From NCBI GenBank assembly GCA_038327655.1, contig JBBQLG010000006.1:1-64000 (forward strand): a stretch of DNA of 64,000 nucleotides, in the 5' to 3' direction. This document shows, one piece after another, positions 17,214 through 26,143 of the stretch. Each line of letters begins with the position of its first letter. Positions within the stretch are counted from its first letter, which is position 1. This stretch comes from JBBQLG01 sp038327655 (lineage in GTDB: Bacteria > Bacteroidota > Bacteroidia > Cytophagales > Spirosomataceae). A program made the position numbers and the translations under genes. The notes beneath the pieces were generated by a model, which worked only from the letters and a program-made list of their open reading frames with translations, ran no database searches and was not told where the DNA came from.

Positions 17214-18014
17214 ATGACAGCAACAGAAATATTTGGCTACACAACCGCTATTTTGGTAGGCGTTGTCATTGGGCTGGCCGGGGGTGGTGGCTCTATCCTG
17301 ACCGTACCCATTTTCGTGTATGTATTCGGCATTGCGCCGGTCCTGGCAACGACCTATTCGCTGTTTGTGGTGGGGGCCACATCGCTGGTTGGTTCGGTCA
17401 ATCACGTCTGGAAACGCCGGATCGATTTGCCCGTAACGCTGGCCTTTGCGCTGCCGTCGTTTGTATCGGTCTATTTGAGTCGTCGGTTTCTGCTGCCGCT
17501 CATCCCCGATCCACTGTTTCAGTACGACGCCTTTGTGTTGCCAAAGAGCAAGGCCATTCTGTACTTTTTCGCCTTTGTGATGCTGATGGCGTCCCGCGCC
17601 ATGATCCGCAAAGACCGCCCGGAGCAGGGACCCGCCCGCGACGGCCATCCCCGTTATGGTGGTTTAGCCCTCGACGGGCTGGCCGTGGGACTACTTACGG
17701 GCACTATTGGCGCGGGGGGCGGGTTTCTGATTGTACCGATGCTGGTACTGCTGGCGGGTTTACCCATTCACCGGGCGGTGGCCACGTCGGTGCTGATTAT
17801 CGCCGTGAATTCATTTGTAGGGTTCCTGGGCGACATTCACCACGCGGAATTAAACTGGGATTTTCTGTTGCCGTTCACGGGGCTATCAGTTGCAGGCATT
17901 TTCCTGGGGCTGTATCTGGCCCGGTTTGTGCCACCGGCCAAACTCAAGCGCAGTTTCGGCTGGTTCGTGCTGACGGTGGCCTTTTACATGATTGCACGGG
18001 AAATTTTAGGGTAA
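17214..18014 (+). CDS. TauE/SafE (TSUP) family sulfite or organosulfur permease
   Basis: 266 residues from the ATG at 17214. Seven to eight hydrophobic segments in two homologous halves, each opening with a glycine-rich TSUP motif: GLAGGGGSILTVPIFVYVFG and GTIGAGGGFLIVPMLVLLAG. TSUP proteins move sulfite, sulfonates or other sulfur anions across the inner membrane; the specific substrate here is not known. Its place in a cluster with MBL-rhodanese and YeeE/YedE proteins supports a sulfur anion as substrate. Confidence 0.9.
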   Translation: MTATEIFGYTTAILVGVVIGLAGGGGSILTVPIFVYVFGIAPVLATTYSLFVVGATSLVGSVNHVWKRRIDLPVTLAFALPSFVSVYLSRRFLLPLIPDPLFQYDAFVLPKSKAILYFFAFVMLMASRAMIRKDRPEQGPARDGHPRYGGLALDGLAVGLLTGTIGAGGGFLIVPMLVLLAGLPIHRAVATSVLIIAVNSFVGFLGDIHHAELNWDFLLPFTGLSVAGIFLGLYLARFVPPAKLKRSFGWFVLTVAFYMIAREILG

Positions 18015-18035
18015 TACCTCCTGCAGAATACAACT

Positions 18036-19439
18036 ATGAAAATCGAACAACTTTATACCGGCTGCCTATCGCAGGGAGCGTATTATATCGAAAGCAACGG
18101 CGAAGCAGCCATCATTGACCCGCTCCGCGAAACATCGCCTTACATCCGCAAGGCCGAAGGGGCGGGCGTGACCATCAAATACGTGTTCGAGACGCACTTT
18201 CACGCTGATTTCGTGTCTGGACACATCGACCTTGCCCGTAAAACCGGGGCTATGATTGTCTACGGGCCAAATGCCCACACCGATTACCCGGTGTATCACG
18301 CTAAGGACGGGGAAGTGTTCAAGCTGGGCGAAATTACCATCCGGGCACTGCACACGCCGGGCCATACCCCCGAATCGACTACGTATCTGCTCACCGACGA
18401 AACCGGGAAGGACCGCGCCCTATTCACCGGCGACACTCTGTTCATTGGTGATGTCGGTCGGCCGGATTTAGCCATTAAAGGTGACCTGACCGAACGCGAC
18501 CTCGCCGGTATGTTATACGACAGTCTGCACACCAAAATTATGCCGCTGGCCGATGATGTAATTGTTTATCCGGCGCACGGAGCGGGGTCGGCCTGTGGCA
18601 AGAATATGAGCAAGGAAACGACTGATACGCTTGGCAACCAAAAGCGGTTCAACTATGCGCTCCGGGCACAGTCGAAGGCCCAGTTTGTGAATGAGGTGCT
18701 GGACGGACTGACGAAAGCACCTGCTTACTTCGCCCAAAATGCCCGGCTGAACAAGGAAGGTTACGAATCCATCGACACCGTCATGAACCGGGGACAACAC
18801 GCCCTGTTGCCCGATGCGTTCGAGACGGCCGTGAACGAGACCGGCGCGTTGGTTTTAGACGTTCGGGATGGGCAGGAATTCAGTCGGGGCTTTATTCCCA
18901 ATTCGATCAACATCGGCCTAAACGGTCAATTTGCGCCCTGGGTCGGTGCGCTGATTCCCGACCTGAAACAACCCATCGCGCTCGTCACGGACGTTGGGCA
19001 GGAAGCCGAAACCGTTCTCAGACTCGCCCGCGTCGGGTACGATACCTGTGTTGGCTACCTCGACGGAGGTTTTTCGGCCTGGCAACAGGCGGGTAAAAAA
19101 GTCGATACCATCGAATCGGTTTCGGCGGAACAGTTTGCCGCACAACACGCAAGCCGCAACGATGAGCGGATAATCGACGTACGGAAAGAAGCCGAGTTTA
19201 TCGCTGAACACGTAGCTGATGCCGAAAACCTGCCGCTCGATACGCTCAACGACAACATGGCTCAACTAAGCCGGACCGAGCCGTTCTACGTGCATTGTGC
19301 CGGAGGGTACCGTTCGATGGTGGCCGCGTCCATTCTGAAAGCGCGTGGTTTCGATAACCTCATAAACGTGGAAGGTGGCCTTGCCGCTATCAAAGCAACC
19401 AATCAGGTAGCCATCACCGCCGACGCCGTCATTCACTAA
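18036..19439 (+). CDS. MBL-fold persulfide dioxygenase-like protein with two rhodanese domains
   Basis: 467 residues. N-terminal metallo-beta-lactamase domain with the metal motifs HFHADFVSGH (near residue 55), HTPGHTPEST and FTGDTLFIGDVGRPDL, as in ETHE1/Pdo-type persulfide dioxygenases. Two rhodanese-like domains follow. The first (about 265-355, LVLDVRDGQEFSRGFIPNS) has TDVGQE where the catalytic Cys loop should be, so it is probably inactive. The second (about 365-455) keeps the active Cys in VHCAGGYRS. Likely oxidises or transfers sulfane sulfur. Only 21 bases from the TSUP gene. Confidence 0.93.
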   Translation: MKIEQLYTGCLSQGAYYIESNGEAAIIDPLRETSPYIRKAEGAGVTIKYVFETHFHADFVSGHIDLARKTGAMIVYGPNAHTDYPVYHAKDGEVFKLGEITIRALHTPGHTPESTTYLLTDETGKDRALFTGDTLFIGDVGRPDLAIKGDLTERDLAGMLYDSLHTKIMPLADDVIVYPAHGAGSACGKNMSKETTDTLGNQKRFNYALRAQSKAQFVNEVLDGLTKAPAYFAQNARLNKEGYESIDTVMNRGQHALLPDAFETAVNETGALVLDVRDGQEFSRGFIPNSINIGLNGQFAPWVGALIPDLKQPIALVTDVGQEAETVLRLARVGYDTCVGYLDGGFSAWQQAGKKVDTIESVSAEQFAAQHASRNDERIIDVRKEAEFIAEHVADAENLPLDTLNDNMAQLSRTEPFYVHCAGGYRSMVAASILKARGFDNLINVEGGLAAIKATNQVAITADAVIH

Positions 19440-19461
19440 TTCACCGATTCGCCAATTAATC

Positions 19462-20031
19462 ATGCTCGATTTCATTCGTCAACCCTGGCCCTGGTACGTG
19501 GCCGGTATACTCATTGGCCTGACCGTGCCGACGCTGCTATTGTTGGGCAATAAGGCATTCGGGATTTCATCGTCGTTACGGCACATTTGCGCGGCCTGCG
19601 TCCCGATGGATATTGATTTCTTCCGGTACGACTGGAAAAAAGAAGCCTGGAATCTATGGTTTGTGGGTGGGGTCGTGATTGGCGGCTACATCGGCGGAGC
19701 ACTGCTGTCCAACCCGAACGCGATTAATATCAACCCGGCTACGATCCACGATTTACGGGCACTCGGCATCCACGATTTCACGAGCGGCCTGATGCCCGCC
19801 GACCTGTTTAGCTGGGCAAATCTGTTCACGGCCAAAGGATTAATTTTCTTCGTTATTGGCGGTTTTATGGTTGGCTTTGGTACGCGCTACGCCGGAGGCT
19901 GTACCTCAGGTCACGCCATTATGGGTTTGTCTAACCTCCAATGGCCGTCGTTGGTGGCGACGATCAGTTTTATGGCTGGTGGCTTTTTGATGACGCAGGT
20001 GATCTTTCCATTCCTGTTTAACCTGTTCTGA
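19462..20031 (+). CDS. YeeE/YedE family sulfur-transport membrane protein
   Basis: 189 residues with several hydrophobic helices. The family motif GGCTSGHAIMGLS (near residue 152) carries the Cys that relays thiosulfate in YeeE/TsuA-type channels, and a second pair occurs in HICAACVP near residue 52. Probably one half of a split transporter with the next gene, which starts 2 bases later. Import of thiosulfate or a related anion is inferred from the family. Confidence 0.9.
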   Translation: MLDFIRQPWPWYVAGILIGLTVPTLLLLGNKAFGISSSLRHICAACVPMDIDFFRYDWKKEAWNLWFVGGVVIGGYIGGALLSNPNAININPATIHDLRALGIHDFTSGLMPADLFSWANLFTAKGLIFFVIGGFMVGFGTRYAGGCTSGHAIMGLSNLQWPSLVATISFMAGGFLMTQVIFPFLFNLF

Positions 20032-20033
20032 TT

Positions 20034-20504
20034 ATGCTGGCAGAAGAATTTCAAATCGCAACCCGCAGCGAAGCCCCGGCCCAAACCGGCTTTTGGGCCA
20101 ACTGGAAATATGCACTCGTGGGTGTATTTTTTGGTATCGTATTCGTGAAAGCCGAAGTAATTTCGTGGTTTCGGATTCAGGAGATGTTCCGGCTACAGTC
20201 GTTCCACATGTACGGCGTTATCGGCACGGCAGTGGTTGTGGGCATGATTTCACTGCAACTCATCCGACGTTTCAACCTTAAAACAGTGGGGGGCGAACCA
20301 ATCGTGGTACAACCCAAAACGTTCAACAAAGGTCAGGTGTTCGGCGGGCTGATTTTCGGATTGGGCTGGGCCATTACCGGAGCCTGTCCGGGGCCGCTGT
20401 TTGCCCAAATCGGGGCGGGTTACTCGGTTGTGGCAGTGACGTTGTTGAGTGCCCTTGCCGGTACCTGGGTGTACGGGGCTATACGGGCCAGATTGCCGCA
20501 TTGA
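20034..20504 (+). CDS. YeeE/YedE-like protein (DUF6691 type), second half
   Basis: 156 residues, about four hydrophobic segments, with the motif GWAITGACPGPLFAQIGAG that mirrors the Cys-containing GGCTSGH motif of the preceding protein. Split YeeE/YedE pairs of this kind are common beside MBL-rhodanese genes in Bacteroidota, where the two halves are thought to form one channel. Last gene of the sulfur cluster; no strong terminator was found in the 138 bases that follow. Confidence 0.88.
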   Translation: MLAEEFQIATRSEAPAQTGFWANWKYALVGVFFGIVFVKAEVISWFRIQEMFRLQSFHMYGVIGTAVVVGMISLQLIRRFNLKTVGGEPIVVQPKTFNKGQVFGGLIFGLGWAITGACPGPLFAQIGAGYSVVAVTLLSALAGTWVYGAIRARLPH

Positions 20505-20642
20505 CAACATTAATAGTCAACATTTCGGATTCGCAGGCCACAGATGAGGCTTCAATAAAATTGAATTTCGGGCGTTTAAAAATAGGTCATAGCGGGATTT
20601 GGTTATCTTGGTGCGACCTATCGCATTTACGATTCTAACTAT

Positions 20643-22634
20643 ATGAAAATCAGTACGTCGTACCCGTTGTTGGTGGTGCTGGGATTAGTCACCACGCTTA
20701 CGGGTTGCAACTCGGCCATGATGGCCTACAAAAAAGGGGTACGTCACTACGACGCCGGTGAGTACAATCTGGCTATTCAACAGTTCGACAAGGCCGCAAA
20801 AGGCAACATCGACGCGGCTAAACTCAACTACTACGAAGCCGAATCGTACCGGCAGTCCAACCGTTTTGCCGATGCCGCGCCGTTCTACCAGAAAGCGATT
20901 GACGCCGGTGCTGCGGATGCAGATATCCGGTTGAATTACGCCTACGCCCTCAAAACCCAGGGCCGCTACGCCGATGCGCTGACGCAGTTGCAGCAGTACG
21001 TAGACAGCAAACCGGCCAACAAAACGAGCCTTGCCAAAGCACAGCAGGAACTCGGCACACTGCGAGCCATTGACGCTATTGCTAAAAAGAAGGTCGACTA
21101 CCAACTAAAGAACATGGCTCTGAACTCGGCGGGTGCCGAATTTGCGCCGGTGGTGAAGGGCGAAGAACTGATTTTTACGGCGTCGCGCAAGGAGCGGGTG
21201 TTCAAGAACAACGGTCAGCAAATGCTGGGCCTGTACAAAACGAAACTCTCCCAAACACCCGACGAGACGGGTACGTCAGCCAATCCCGAACTGTTCAGTC
21301 AGTCCGTTTTTCAGGCTGACGTGAACGAGGGTACACCCGCATTCTCCAAAGATGGCAAGGCCATGATTTTTGCGCGGGGCAACAATGGCAAGCGCAAAGG
21401 TGGACTCGATGTTGACTTGTACATCAGTCGGTTAGGCGATAACAATGCCTGGAGTCAGCCCGCCCGGTTACCCATCAGTGATTCGCTGGCGTGGGATGGT
21501 TCCCCGGCATTTTCGGCCGATGGCAAAACGCTGTACTTTGCTTCCAACCGGGCCGGTGGGGCGGGTGGAATCGACCTGTACCGGACCAACATGGACGCAT
21601 CGGGCCGGTTCAGTCGACCGGTCAACATGGGCCGCGACATCAATACGCCGGGCGACGAAATGTTTCCGTACGTGGGTGCTGATGCTAAACTGTACTTCGC
21701 GTCGGACGGGCATCCGGGTCTGGGCAAGTTGGATGTGTTCGTGGCCACGCGGTCGGGCGGGGTAATCCGTATCGAGAATATGGGGCAACCCTTTAATTCA
21801 CCTTCCGACGATTTTGGGTTGGCTTTTACGGATAAAAACAAAGGATTTCTGGCGTCGAACCGGCCGGGTGGCAAAGGCGACGACGACATTTATTTCTTCC
21901 AGCAAGCCGATTCTACTACGACGCCAACCATTGCCACGAACGTACCGAAAGCAGACCCAACCCGTAAAGTCGTGCGGTACTTTCTGGCCGGTATCGTGCA
22001 AACCAGCGACGCGCCCACGACTCCGATCGATTCGGCCAATGTAAAGATTCTGGATAATGCGACCGGCAATCCCATCGCGCAGGCGACAACGGGTCAGCCG
22101 GGCACCTTTGGCAAATACCCGCTCGAAGAAGGCAAAGATTATTCCATTCTGGTGGAGCGTAAAGGCTATCTGACGCGCCGGGAGCCGTTTTCCATGCAGG
22201 GCAAGAGCATACCCGAAGTGTTCCTGACCAAGCCCGAAACGGACACGACCTTTAACGTGGCCGTTCTGTTAGACAAGGCCACGCTGAACCGGACGTTCGT
22301 GCTGGAAAACATTTACTATGACCTGAACAAGTACAATATCCGTCCCGATGCGGCTGATGAACTCGACAAGTTGGTCACAATTCTGAAAGACAACCCGACG
22401 CTGAAAATCGAACTGAGTTCGCACACGGATGCTCGTGCTCCGGACAAGTACAACATGACCTTGTCGCAGAACCGGGCTAAATCGGCCGTGGAGTACATTG
22501 CCTCGAAAGGCATCGACGCCAGCCGGTTAACGGCGAAGGGCTACGGCGAAACGGTATTAATTGTCAAGAACGCCAAAACCGAAGAAGAGCATCAGCGCAA
22601 CCGCCGGACCGAGTTCAGAATTCTGGAACTGTAA
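20643..22634 (+). CDS. OmpA-family lipoprotein with TPR and beta-propeller (PorE-like)
   Basis: 663 residues. N-terminal lipoprotein signal with lipobox LTGC (Cys22). Domains in order: TPR repeats (about 25-150, GEYNLAIQQFDKAAKGN), WD40/PD40-type propeller blades (about 155-430, AFSADGKTLYFASNRAGGAG), a carboxypeptidase-regulatory-like domain (about 450-535), and an OmpA C-terminal peptidoglycan-binding domain (about 550-663, IELSSHTDARAPDKYNMTLS). This order is the one described for PorE, a T9SS-associated periplasmic lipoprotein of Porphyromonas gingivalis. Whether it serves T9SS here or is a paralogue cannot be told from sequence. Confidence 0.88.
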   Translation: MKISTSYPLLVVLGLVTTLTGCNSAMMAYKKGVRHYDAGEYNLAIQQFDKAAKGNIDAAKLNYYEAESYRQSNRFADAAPFYQKAIDAGAADADIRLNYAYALKTQGRYADALTQLQQYVDSKPANKTSLAKAQQELGTLRAIDAIAKKKVDYQLKNMALNSAGAEFAPVVKGEELIFTASRKERVFKNNGQQMLGLYKTKLSQTPDETGTSANPELFSQSVFQADVNEGTPAFSKDGKAMIFARGNNGKRKGGLDVDLYISRLGDNNAWSQPARLPISDSLAWDGSPAFSADGKTLYFASNRAGGAGGIDLYRTNMDASGRFSRPVNMGRDINTPGDEMFPYVGADAKLYFASDGHPGLGKLDVFVATRSGGVIRIENMGQPFNSPSDDFGLAFTDKNKGFLASNRPGGKGDDDIYFFQQADSTTTPTIATNVPKADPTRKVVRYFLAGIVQTSDAPTTPIDSANVKILDNATGNPIAQATTGQPGTFGKYPLEEGKDYSILVERKGYLTRREPFSMQGKSIPEVFLTKPETDTTFNVAVLLDKATLNRTFVLENIYYDLNKYNIRPDAADELDKLVTILKDNPTLKIELSSHTDARAPDKYNMTLSQNRAKSAVEYIASKGIDASRLTAKGYGETVLIVKNAKTEEEHQRNRRTEFRILEL

Positions 22635-22709
22635 TTTTGTAGTGTAGGTGGTGTCGGCGGGTTTGTCAAAACTAGCACCACCGTTCACGAAACACGAACA
22701 CTTCCGTAA

Positions 22710-22745
22710 AGGGCTTGGTTGTTGAAAGACACCAAGCCCTTTTTT
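22710..22745 (+). terminator. Terminator after the PorE-like gene
   Basis: 9-bp stem AGGGCTTGG/CCAAGCCCT with a 13-base loop and a run of T. It ends 6 bases before the start of the next gene. Confidence 0.85.
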
Positions 22746-22750
22746 GTGCT

Positions 22751-23560
22751 ATGAATAGCGATAAACTCCGTCAGGTTACCGTTGTGTTCGGCATCGTCTC
22801 GATGGTCGTGATGAATTACCTGTCAAATGCGGGTGCGTTCGGTGGGCTGACCAACAAAGACATATCGGGCAAATACCACACCCTCATTACACCGGCGGGG
22901 TATGCTTTCGCCATTTGGGGGGTTATTTTCTTGGGCCTATTCGCCTTTGCGGTGTATCAGGCGTTACCGGCGCAGCGCCACAACGTACGCTTACGGGCGG
23001 TGGGCTGGTTAGTCGTGATGAACACCCTCTGCAATGCTATCTGGAGTCCGCTGTTCAACAATGAGCGCATTGGTACGGCGGTCGTGGTAATTTTAGTGAT
23101 GTTCTTCACTAATCTGCTGATTCTGGATGGCCTGCTGGCCCGTCGGCGGGCGGTTGATGTAACGGTGTTGCCCGATGATCCCATCGCCGAGGGGCCTGTT
23201 TCGCGACTGGAAACGTGGGTAGCGCGGGTGCCGTTTGCCATCTACTTTGGCTGGGTTACAGTGGCTACCATTTTAAACATCACCGTGTATTTGAAAGCGA
23301 CTAATTTCGATCTGGCGGGTGTTTCCGAAGCGACCTGGGCCATTGGTATACTGGTAGTGTCACTGGTTATCGGTGCTATTTTATTTAATCGGCACCGCAG
23401 TATCGCTTACATGCTGGTCTTCTCCTGGGCCTACGTTGCGATTTCGGTCGAACAGGAATGGGCGGGATACGTTCCGGTGGCAGCCATTATTTGTGCCATG
23501 ATAGCGGCCCTTTTTGCTGTCTGGCAACTGTTTGGCCGGAAAGAACCCGTGTACGCGTAG
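22751..23560 (+). CDS. TspO/MBR-related tryptophan-rich membrane protein
   Basis: 269 residues from the ATG at 22751; an in-frame start 36 bases upstream would lie inside the terminator. Multiple hydrophobic helices, with features recalling TspO/MBR proteins: TPAGYAFAIWGVIFLGLFAF, NAIWSPLFNNERIG and WAIGILVVSL. It is longer than TspO (about 160 residues) and belongs to the broader tryptophan-rich sensory protein group. Ligand unknown. Its stop is immediately followed by the folK start, so the two are probably co-transcribed. Confidence 0.7.
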   Translation: MNSDKLRQVTVVFGIVSMVVMNYLSNAGAFGGLTNKDISGKYHTLITPAGYAFAIWGVIFLGLFAFAVYQALPAQRHNVRLRAVGWLVVMNTLCNAIWSPLFNNERIGTAVVVILVMFFTNLLILDGLLARRRAVDVTVLPDDPIAEGPVSRLETWVARVPFAIYFGWVTVATILNITVYLKATNFDLAGVSEATWAIGILVVSLVIGAILFNRHRSIAYMLVFSWAYVAISVEQEWAGYVPVAAIICAMIAALFAVWQLFGRKEPVYA

Positions 23561-24061
23561 ATGACCAACGACCTCTATATCCTGCTCGGCGCGAACCTTG
23601 GTGACCGGTTGCAAACGTTTGCTGAGGCCCGAATGCTACTTTTTGAACGAGTGGGGCCAATCGTGTGCCAATCGGCCCTTTACGAAACGGCACCGTGGGG
23701 CGTTACCGATCAACCCTCGTACCTGAATCAGGTGCTGCAACTTAGTACGGACCTGACGCCCAAAATGATGTTGACCCAAACGCAGGCCATTGAACAGCAA
23801 CTTGGCCGTGTTCGACTCGAAAAGTGGGGATCGCGCATCATCGACATTGACCTGCTGTATTACGGTCAGTTTATTCTCCAGTCTGAAACACTGACCTTAC
23901 CCCACCCTTTACTCCACGAACGACGCTTTACGCTTGTTCCACTCTGTGAGATTGCCCCGGATTTTCTCCATCCGGTGCTCCGGCAAACTAACGAACAGCT
24001 TCTTGGCAAATTGGCGGATGAGGGTGACGTACAGACGTACGCTGCTTCACCCCATTTTTAA
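23561..24061 (+). CDS. folK: HPPK, 6-hydroxymethyl-7,8-dihydropterin pyrophosphokinase
   Basis: 166 residues. Transfers pyrophosphate from ATP to 6-hydroxymethyl-7,8-dihydropterin in folate synthesis. Signatures: ILLGANLGDR at the N-terminus, SALYETAPWGVTDQPSYLNQ, and the HPPK motif RVRLEKWGSRIIDIDLLYYG with the metal-binding Asp pair, followed by LPHPLLHERRFTLVPLCEIAP. Length is normal. It starts directly after the TspO-like stop with no gap; other folate genes are not nearby. Confidence 0.96.
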   Translation: MTNDLYILLGANLGDRLQTFAEARMLLFERVGPIVCQSALYETAPWGVTDQPSYLNQVLQLSTDLTPKMMLTQTQAIEQQLGRVRLEKWGSRIIDIDLLYYGQFILQSETLTLPHPLLHERRFTLVPLCEIAPDFLHPVLRQTNEQLLGKLADEGDVQTYAASPHF

Positions 24062-24144
24062 TTTTCAACCAATTACCCCCATCTGATTGTGGATTAGTAC
24101 CTTTGTGGCTGAATTTTTAACAATATCATAAAACAGCCGTACCC

Positions 24145-25362
24145 ATGTCTGTACTTGCCGCAACCACCGGTCTACTGGCGGACCGCATCAATGCGCTGGA
24201 AGAGTCATCCACGCTGGCCATGACCAAAAAAGCCCGCGAACTGGCCGCACAAGGGCATAAAGTCATCAGCCTGAGCGTTGGTGAACCCGATTTCAAAACG
24301 CCCAAACACATCTGCGAAGCCGCAAAACAGGCCATCGACGAAGGCTATCACGGCTATTCGCCCGTAGCAGGTTATGCCGATCTGCGCAAGGCAATTGCCG
24401 ATAAATTTAACCGCGAAAACGGCCTGAACTGGAAGGCTGAAAACGTAGTCGTCTCAACCGGGGCCAAACACTCGCTGGCTAACGTGATTCAGGTGCTGGT
24501 TAATCCCGGCGATGAGGTTATCATTTTCTCGCCGTACTGGGTCAGCTACTCCGAAATGGTGAAATTAGCCGAGGGACATACGGTTGTGGTCGAAGGTAAA
24601 TTCGAGAATGATTTCAAAGTGACGCCGGAGCAGTTCGAGGAAGCCATCACCGACCGGACCAAAATTGTTATGTATGCCTCGCCGAACAACCCGACCGGTT
24701 CGGTGTATTCGGAGGATGAATTACGCGCCATTGCCGAGGTGGTGAAGCGGCACGAGAACGTGTATGTGCTGGCCGACGAGATCTACGAACACATCAATTT
24801 TACGGGCAAGGGTAATTTTAGCATGGGTTCCATCCCGGAGATTGCCGAGCGCGTGATTACGGTGAACGGTGTGGCTAAAGGCTTTGCGATGACCGGCTGG
24901 CGGATTGGCTACATCGGTGCGGCCAAATGGATTGCCGAGGGCGTTGAGAAACTACAGGGTCAGGTAACGTCGGGGTCCAGTTCGATTGCGCAGCGGGCGA
25001 CGCTTGCTGCCCTGACCGGCGACATGGCCCCCACGCACGAGATGGCGAAAGCCTACGCCCGTCGCCGGGACTTGGTGGTTGGCTTACTCAAGGCTATTCC
25101 AGGCTTCAAAGTGAATGTGCCGGAAGGGGCATTTTATGCTTTCCCCGACGTGAGCTACTACTACGGCAAATCGGACGGTACGACGCAAATCAACGACTCC
25201 GACGATTTTTCGGGCTGGATTCTGAACAGTGCCTATGTCGCTACGGTGGCCGGTTCGGGTTTTGGTGCTCCCAATTGCATCCGCATCTCCACCGCAGCGG
25301 CCGACGAAGCCCTGATCGAAGCCGTCGAACGTATTAAAACAGCCGTTGCAACGCTGAAGTAA
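24145..25362 (+). CDS. Class I PLP-dependent aminotransferase (aspartate aminotransferase-like)
   Basis: 405 residues of fold-type I aminotransferase. SVGEPDFKTPKHI near the N-terminus, SPNNPTGSVYSEDEL for carboxylate and PLP contacts, VLADEIYEHINF, and the Schiff-base lysine in NGVAKGFAMTGWRIGYIG. The family with SLSVGEPDF and GWRIGY includes aspartate and aspartate/prephenate aminotransferases; the exact amino donor is not resolvable here. A TACCTTTG box (TAnnTTTG) lies about 40-50 bases upstream. Transcribed alone, with a strong terminator. Confidence 0.92.
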   Translation: MSVLAATTGLLADRINALEESSTLAMTKKARELAAQGHKVISLSVGEPDFKTPKHICEAAKQAIDEGYHGYSPVAGYADLRKAIADKFNRENGLNWKAENVVVSTGAKHSLANVIQVLVNPGDEVIIFSPYWVSYSEMVKLAEGHTVVVEGKFENDFKVTPEQFEEAITDRTKIVMYASPNNPTGSVYSEDELRAIAEVVKRHENVYVLADEIYEHINFTGKGNFSMGSIPEIAERVITVNGVAKGFAMTGWRIGYIGAAKWIAEGVEKLQGQVTSGSSSIAQRATLAALTGDMAPTHEMAKAYARRRDLVVGLLKAIPGFKVNVPEGAFYAFPDVSYYYGKSDGTTQINDSDDFSGWILNSAYVATVAGSGFGAPNCIRISTAAADEALIEAVERIKTAVATLK

Positions 25363-25386
25363 TTAGCATTGGTAGTAAGTACGAAA

Positions 25387-25415
25387 CCCCGACGGTTATC
25401 CGTCGGGGCTTTTTT
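25387..25415 (+). terminator. Terminator after the aminotransferase gene
   Basis: 9-bp stem CCCCGACGG/CCGTCGGGG, loop TTAT, then a T run. It occupies the convergent gap before hisH. Confidence 0.92.
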
Positions 25416-25449
25416 ATACCGTATTTTCCGCTTGTCTTTGGACCGGTAG

Positions 25450-26052
25450 TTACAACGTCAGAAAGTTCTCCAGCACCTGTTGGCCGATATTACCACTGAT
25501 TTCAGCGTGAAATTGGGCTGCGTAGAAGTTATCCTTGTGCAGCATCGCGCTGAACGGGTGTCCATAGGTGCAGACCGCTGTGGTATACGCGCAGACATCA
25601 GCCGCGTAGCTGTGCACAAAATAAACGTACGCTTCGTCGGGAATATCGGCAGTTAGCGGCCCGCGCAGATCCGTGAGACTGTTCCAACCGGTGTGTGGCA
25701 CTTTCAGGTTCGTTCCGTTGGGAGCGAGACTGGCCGGAAACCGCCGGATGTCGATGTCGAAAATACCCATACAAGTCGTGTCGTTTTCTTCGGAATGGCG
25801 ACACATGAGCTGCATACCGACACAGGTGCCCAATACGGGTTGCGTGAGCGTTGGGATGATTTTATCCAAACCCCGGTAACGCAGGTAGGCCATGGTGGTA
25901 CTGGCCTCGCCTACACCAGGGAAAATCACTTTATCGGCCGAACGAATCTCGGCTTCATCGTCGGTAAGCAGATAACTGGCACCCAGCCGGTCCAGCGCGT
26001 ACATAACCGATTGTACATTGCCGGCGTTGTATTTAATAATGACTGTCTTCAT
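25450..26052 (-). CDS. hisH: Imidazole glycerol phosphate synthase, glutamine amidotransferase subunit
   Basis: 200-residue class I glutamine amidotransferase that supplies ammonia to HisF in histidine synthesis. Signatures: YNAGNVQSVMYALDRLG, FPGVGEAST, nucleophile loop GTCVGMQLMC, PHTGWNSL, YFVHSYAA and the His-x-Glu dyad in AAQFHAEISGNIG. All three triad residues are present, though the last motif departs from the usual FHPEKS. Unusually, no other histidine gene is in the window; the gene stands alone between convergent aspC-like and a TPR gene. Confidence 0.9.
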   Translation of the reverse strand: MKTVIIKYNAGNVQSVMYALDRLGASYLLTDDEAEIRSADKVIFPGVGEASTTMAYLRYRGLDKIIPTLTQPVLGTCVGMQLMCRHSEENDTTCMGIFDIDIRRFPASLAPNGTNLKVPHTGWNSLTDLRGPLTADIPDEAYVYFVHSYAADVCAYTTAVCTYGHPFSAMLHKDNFYAAQFHAEISGNIGQQVLENFLTL

Positions 26053-26087
26053 AAGTGATGGCCGCTGCCATGCGGTGCCATTGCTGA

Positions 26088-26120
26088 TAAAAAAAGCCCG
26101 GCTTCTTTGCAGAACCGGGC
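26088..26120 (-). terminator. Terminator after the membrane TPR gene
   Basis: On the minus strand, 6-bp stem GCCCGG/CCGGGC with a 13-base loop followed by TTTTTTT. It lies just after the TPR gene stop and upstream of hisH. Confidence 0.85.
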
Positions 26121-26143
26121 CTGTTTCAAAGGTAAATCATCAT

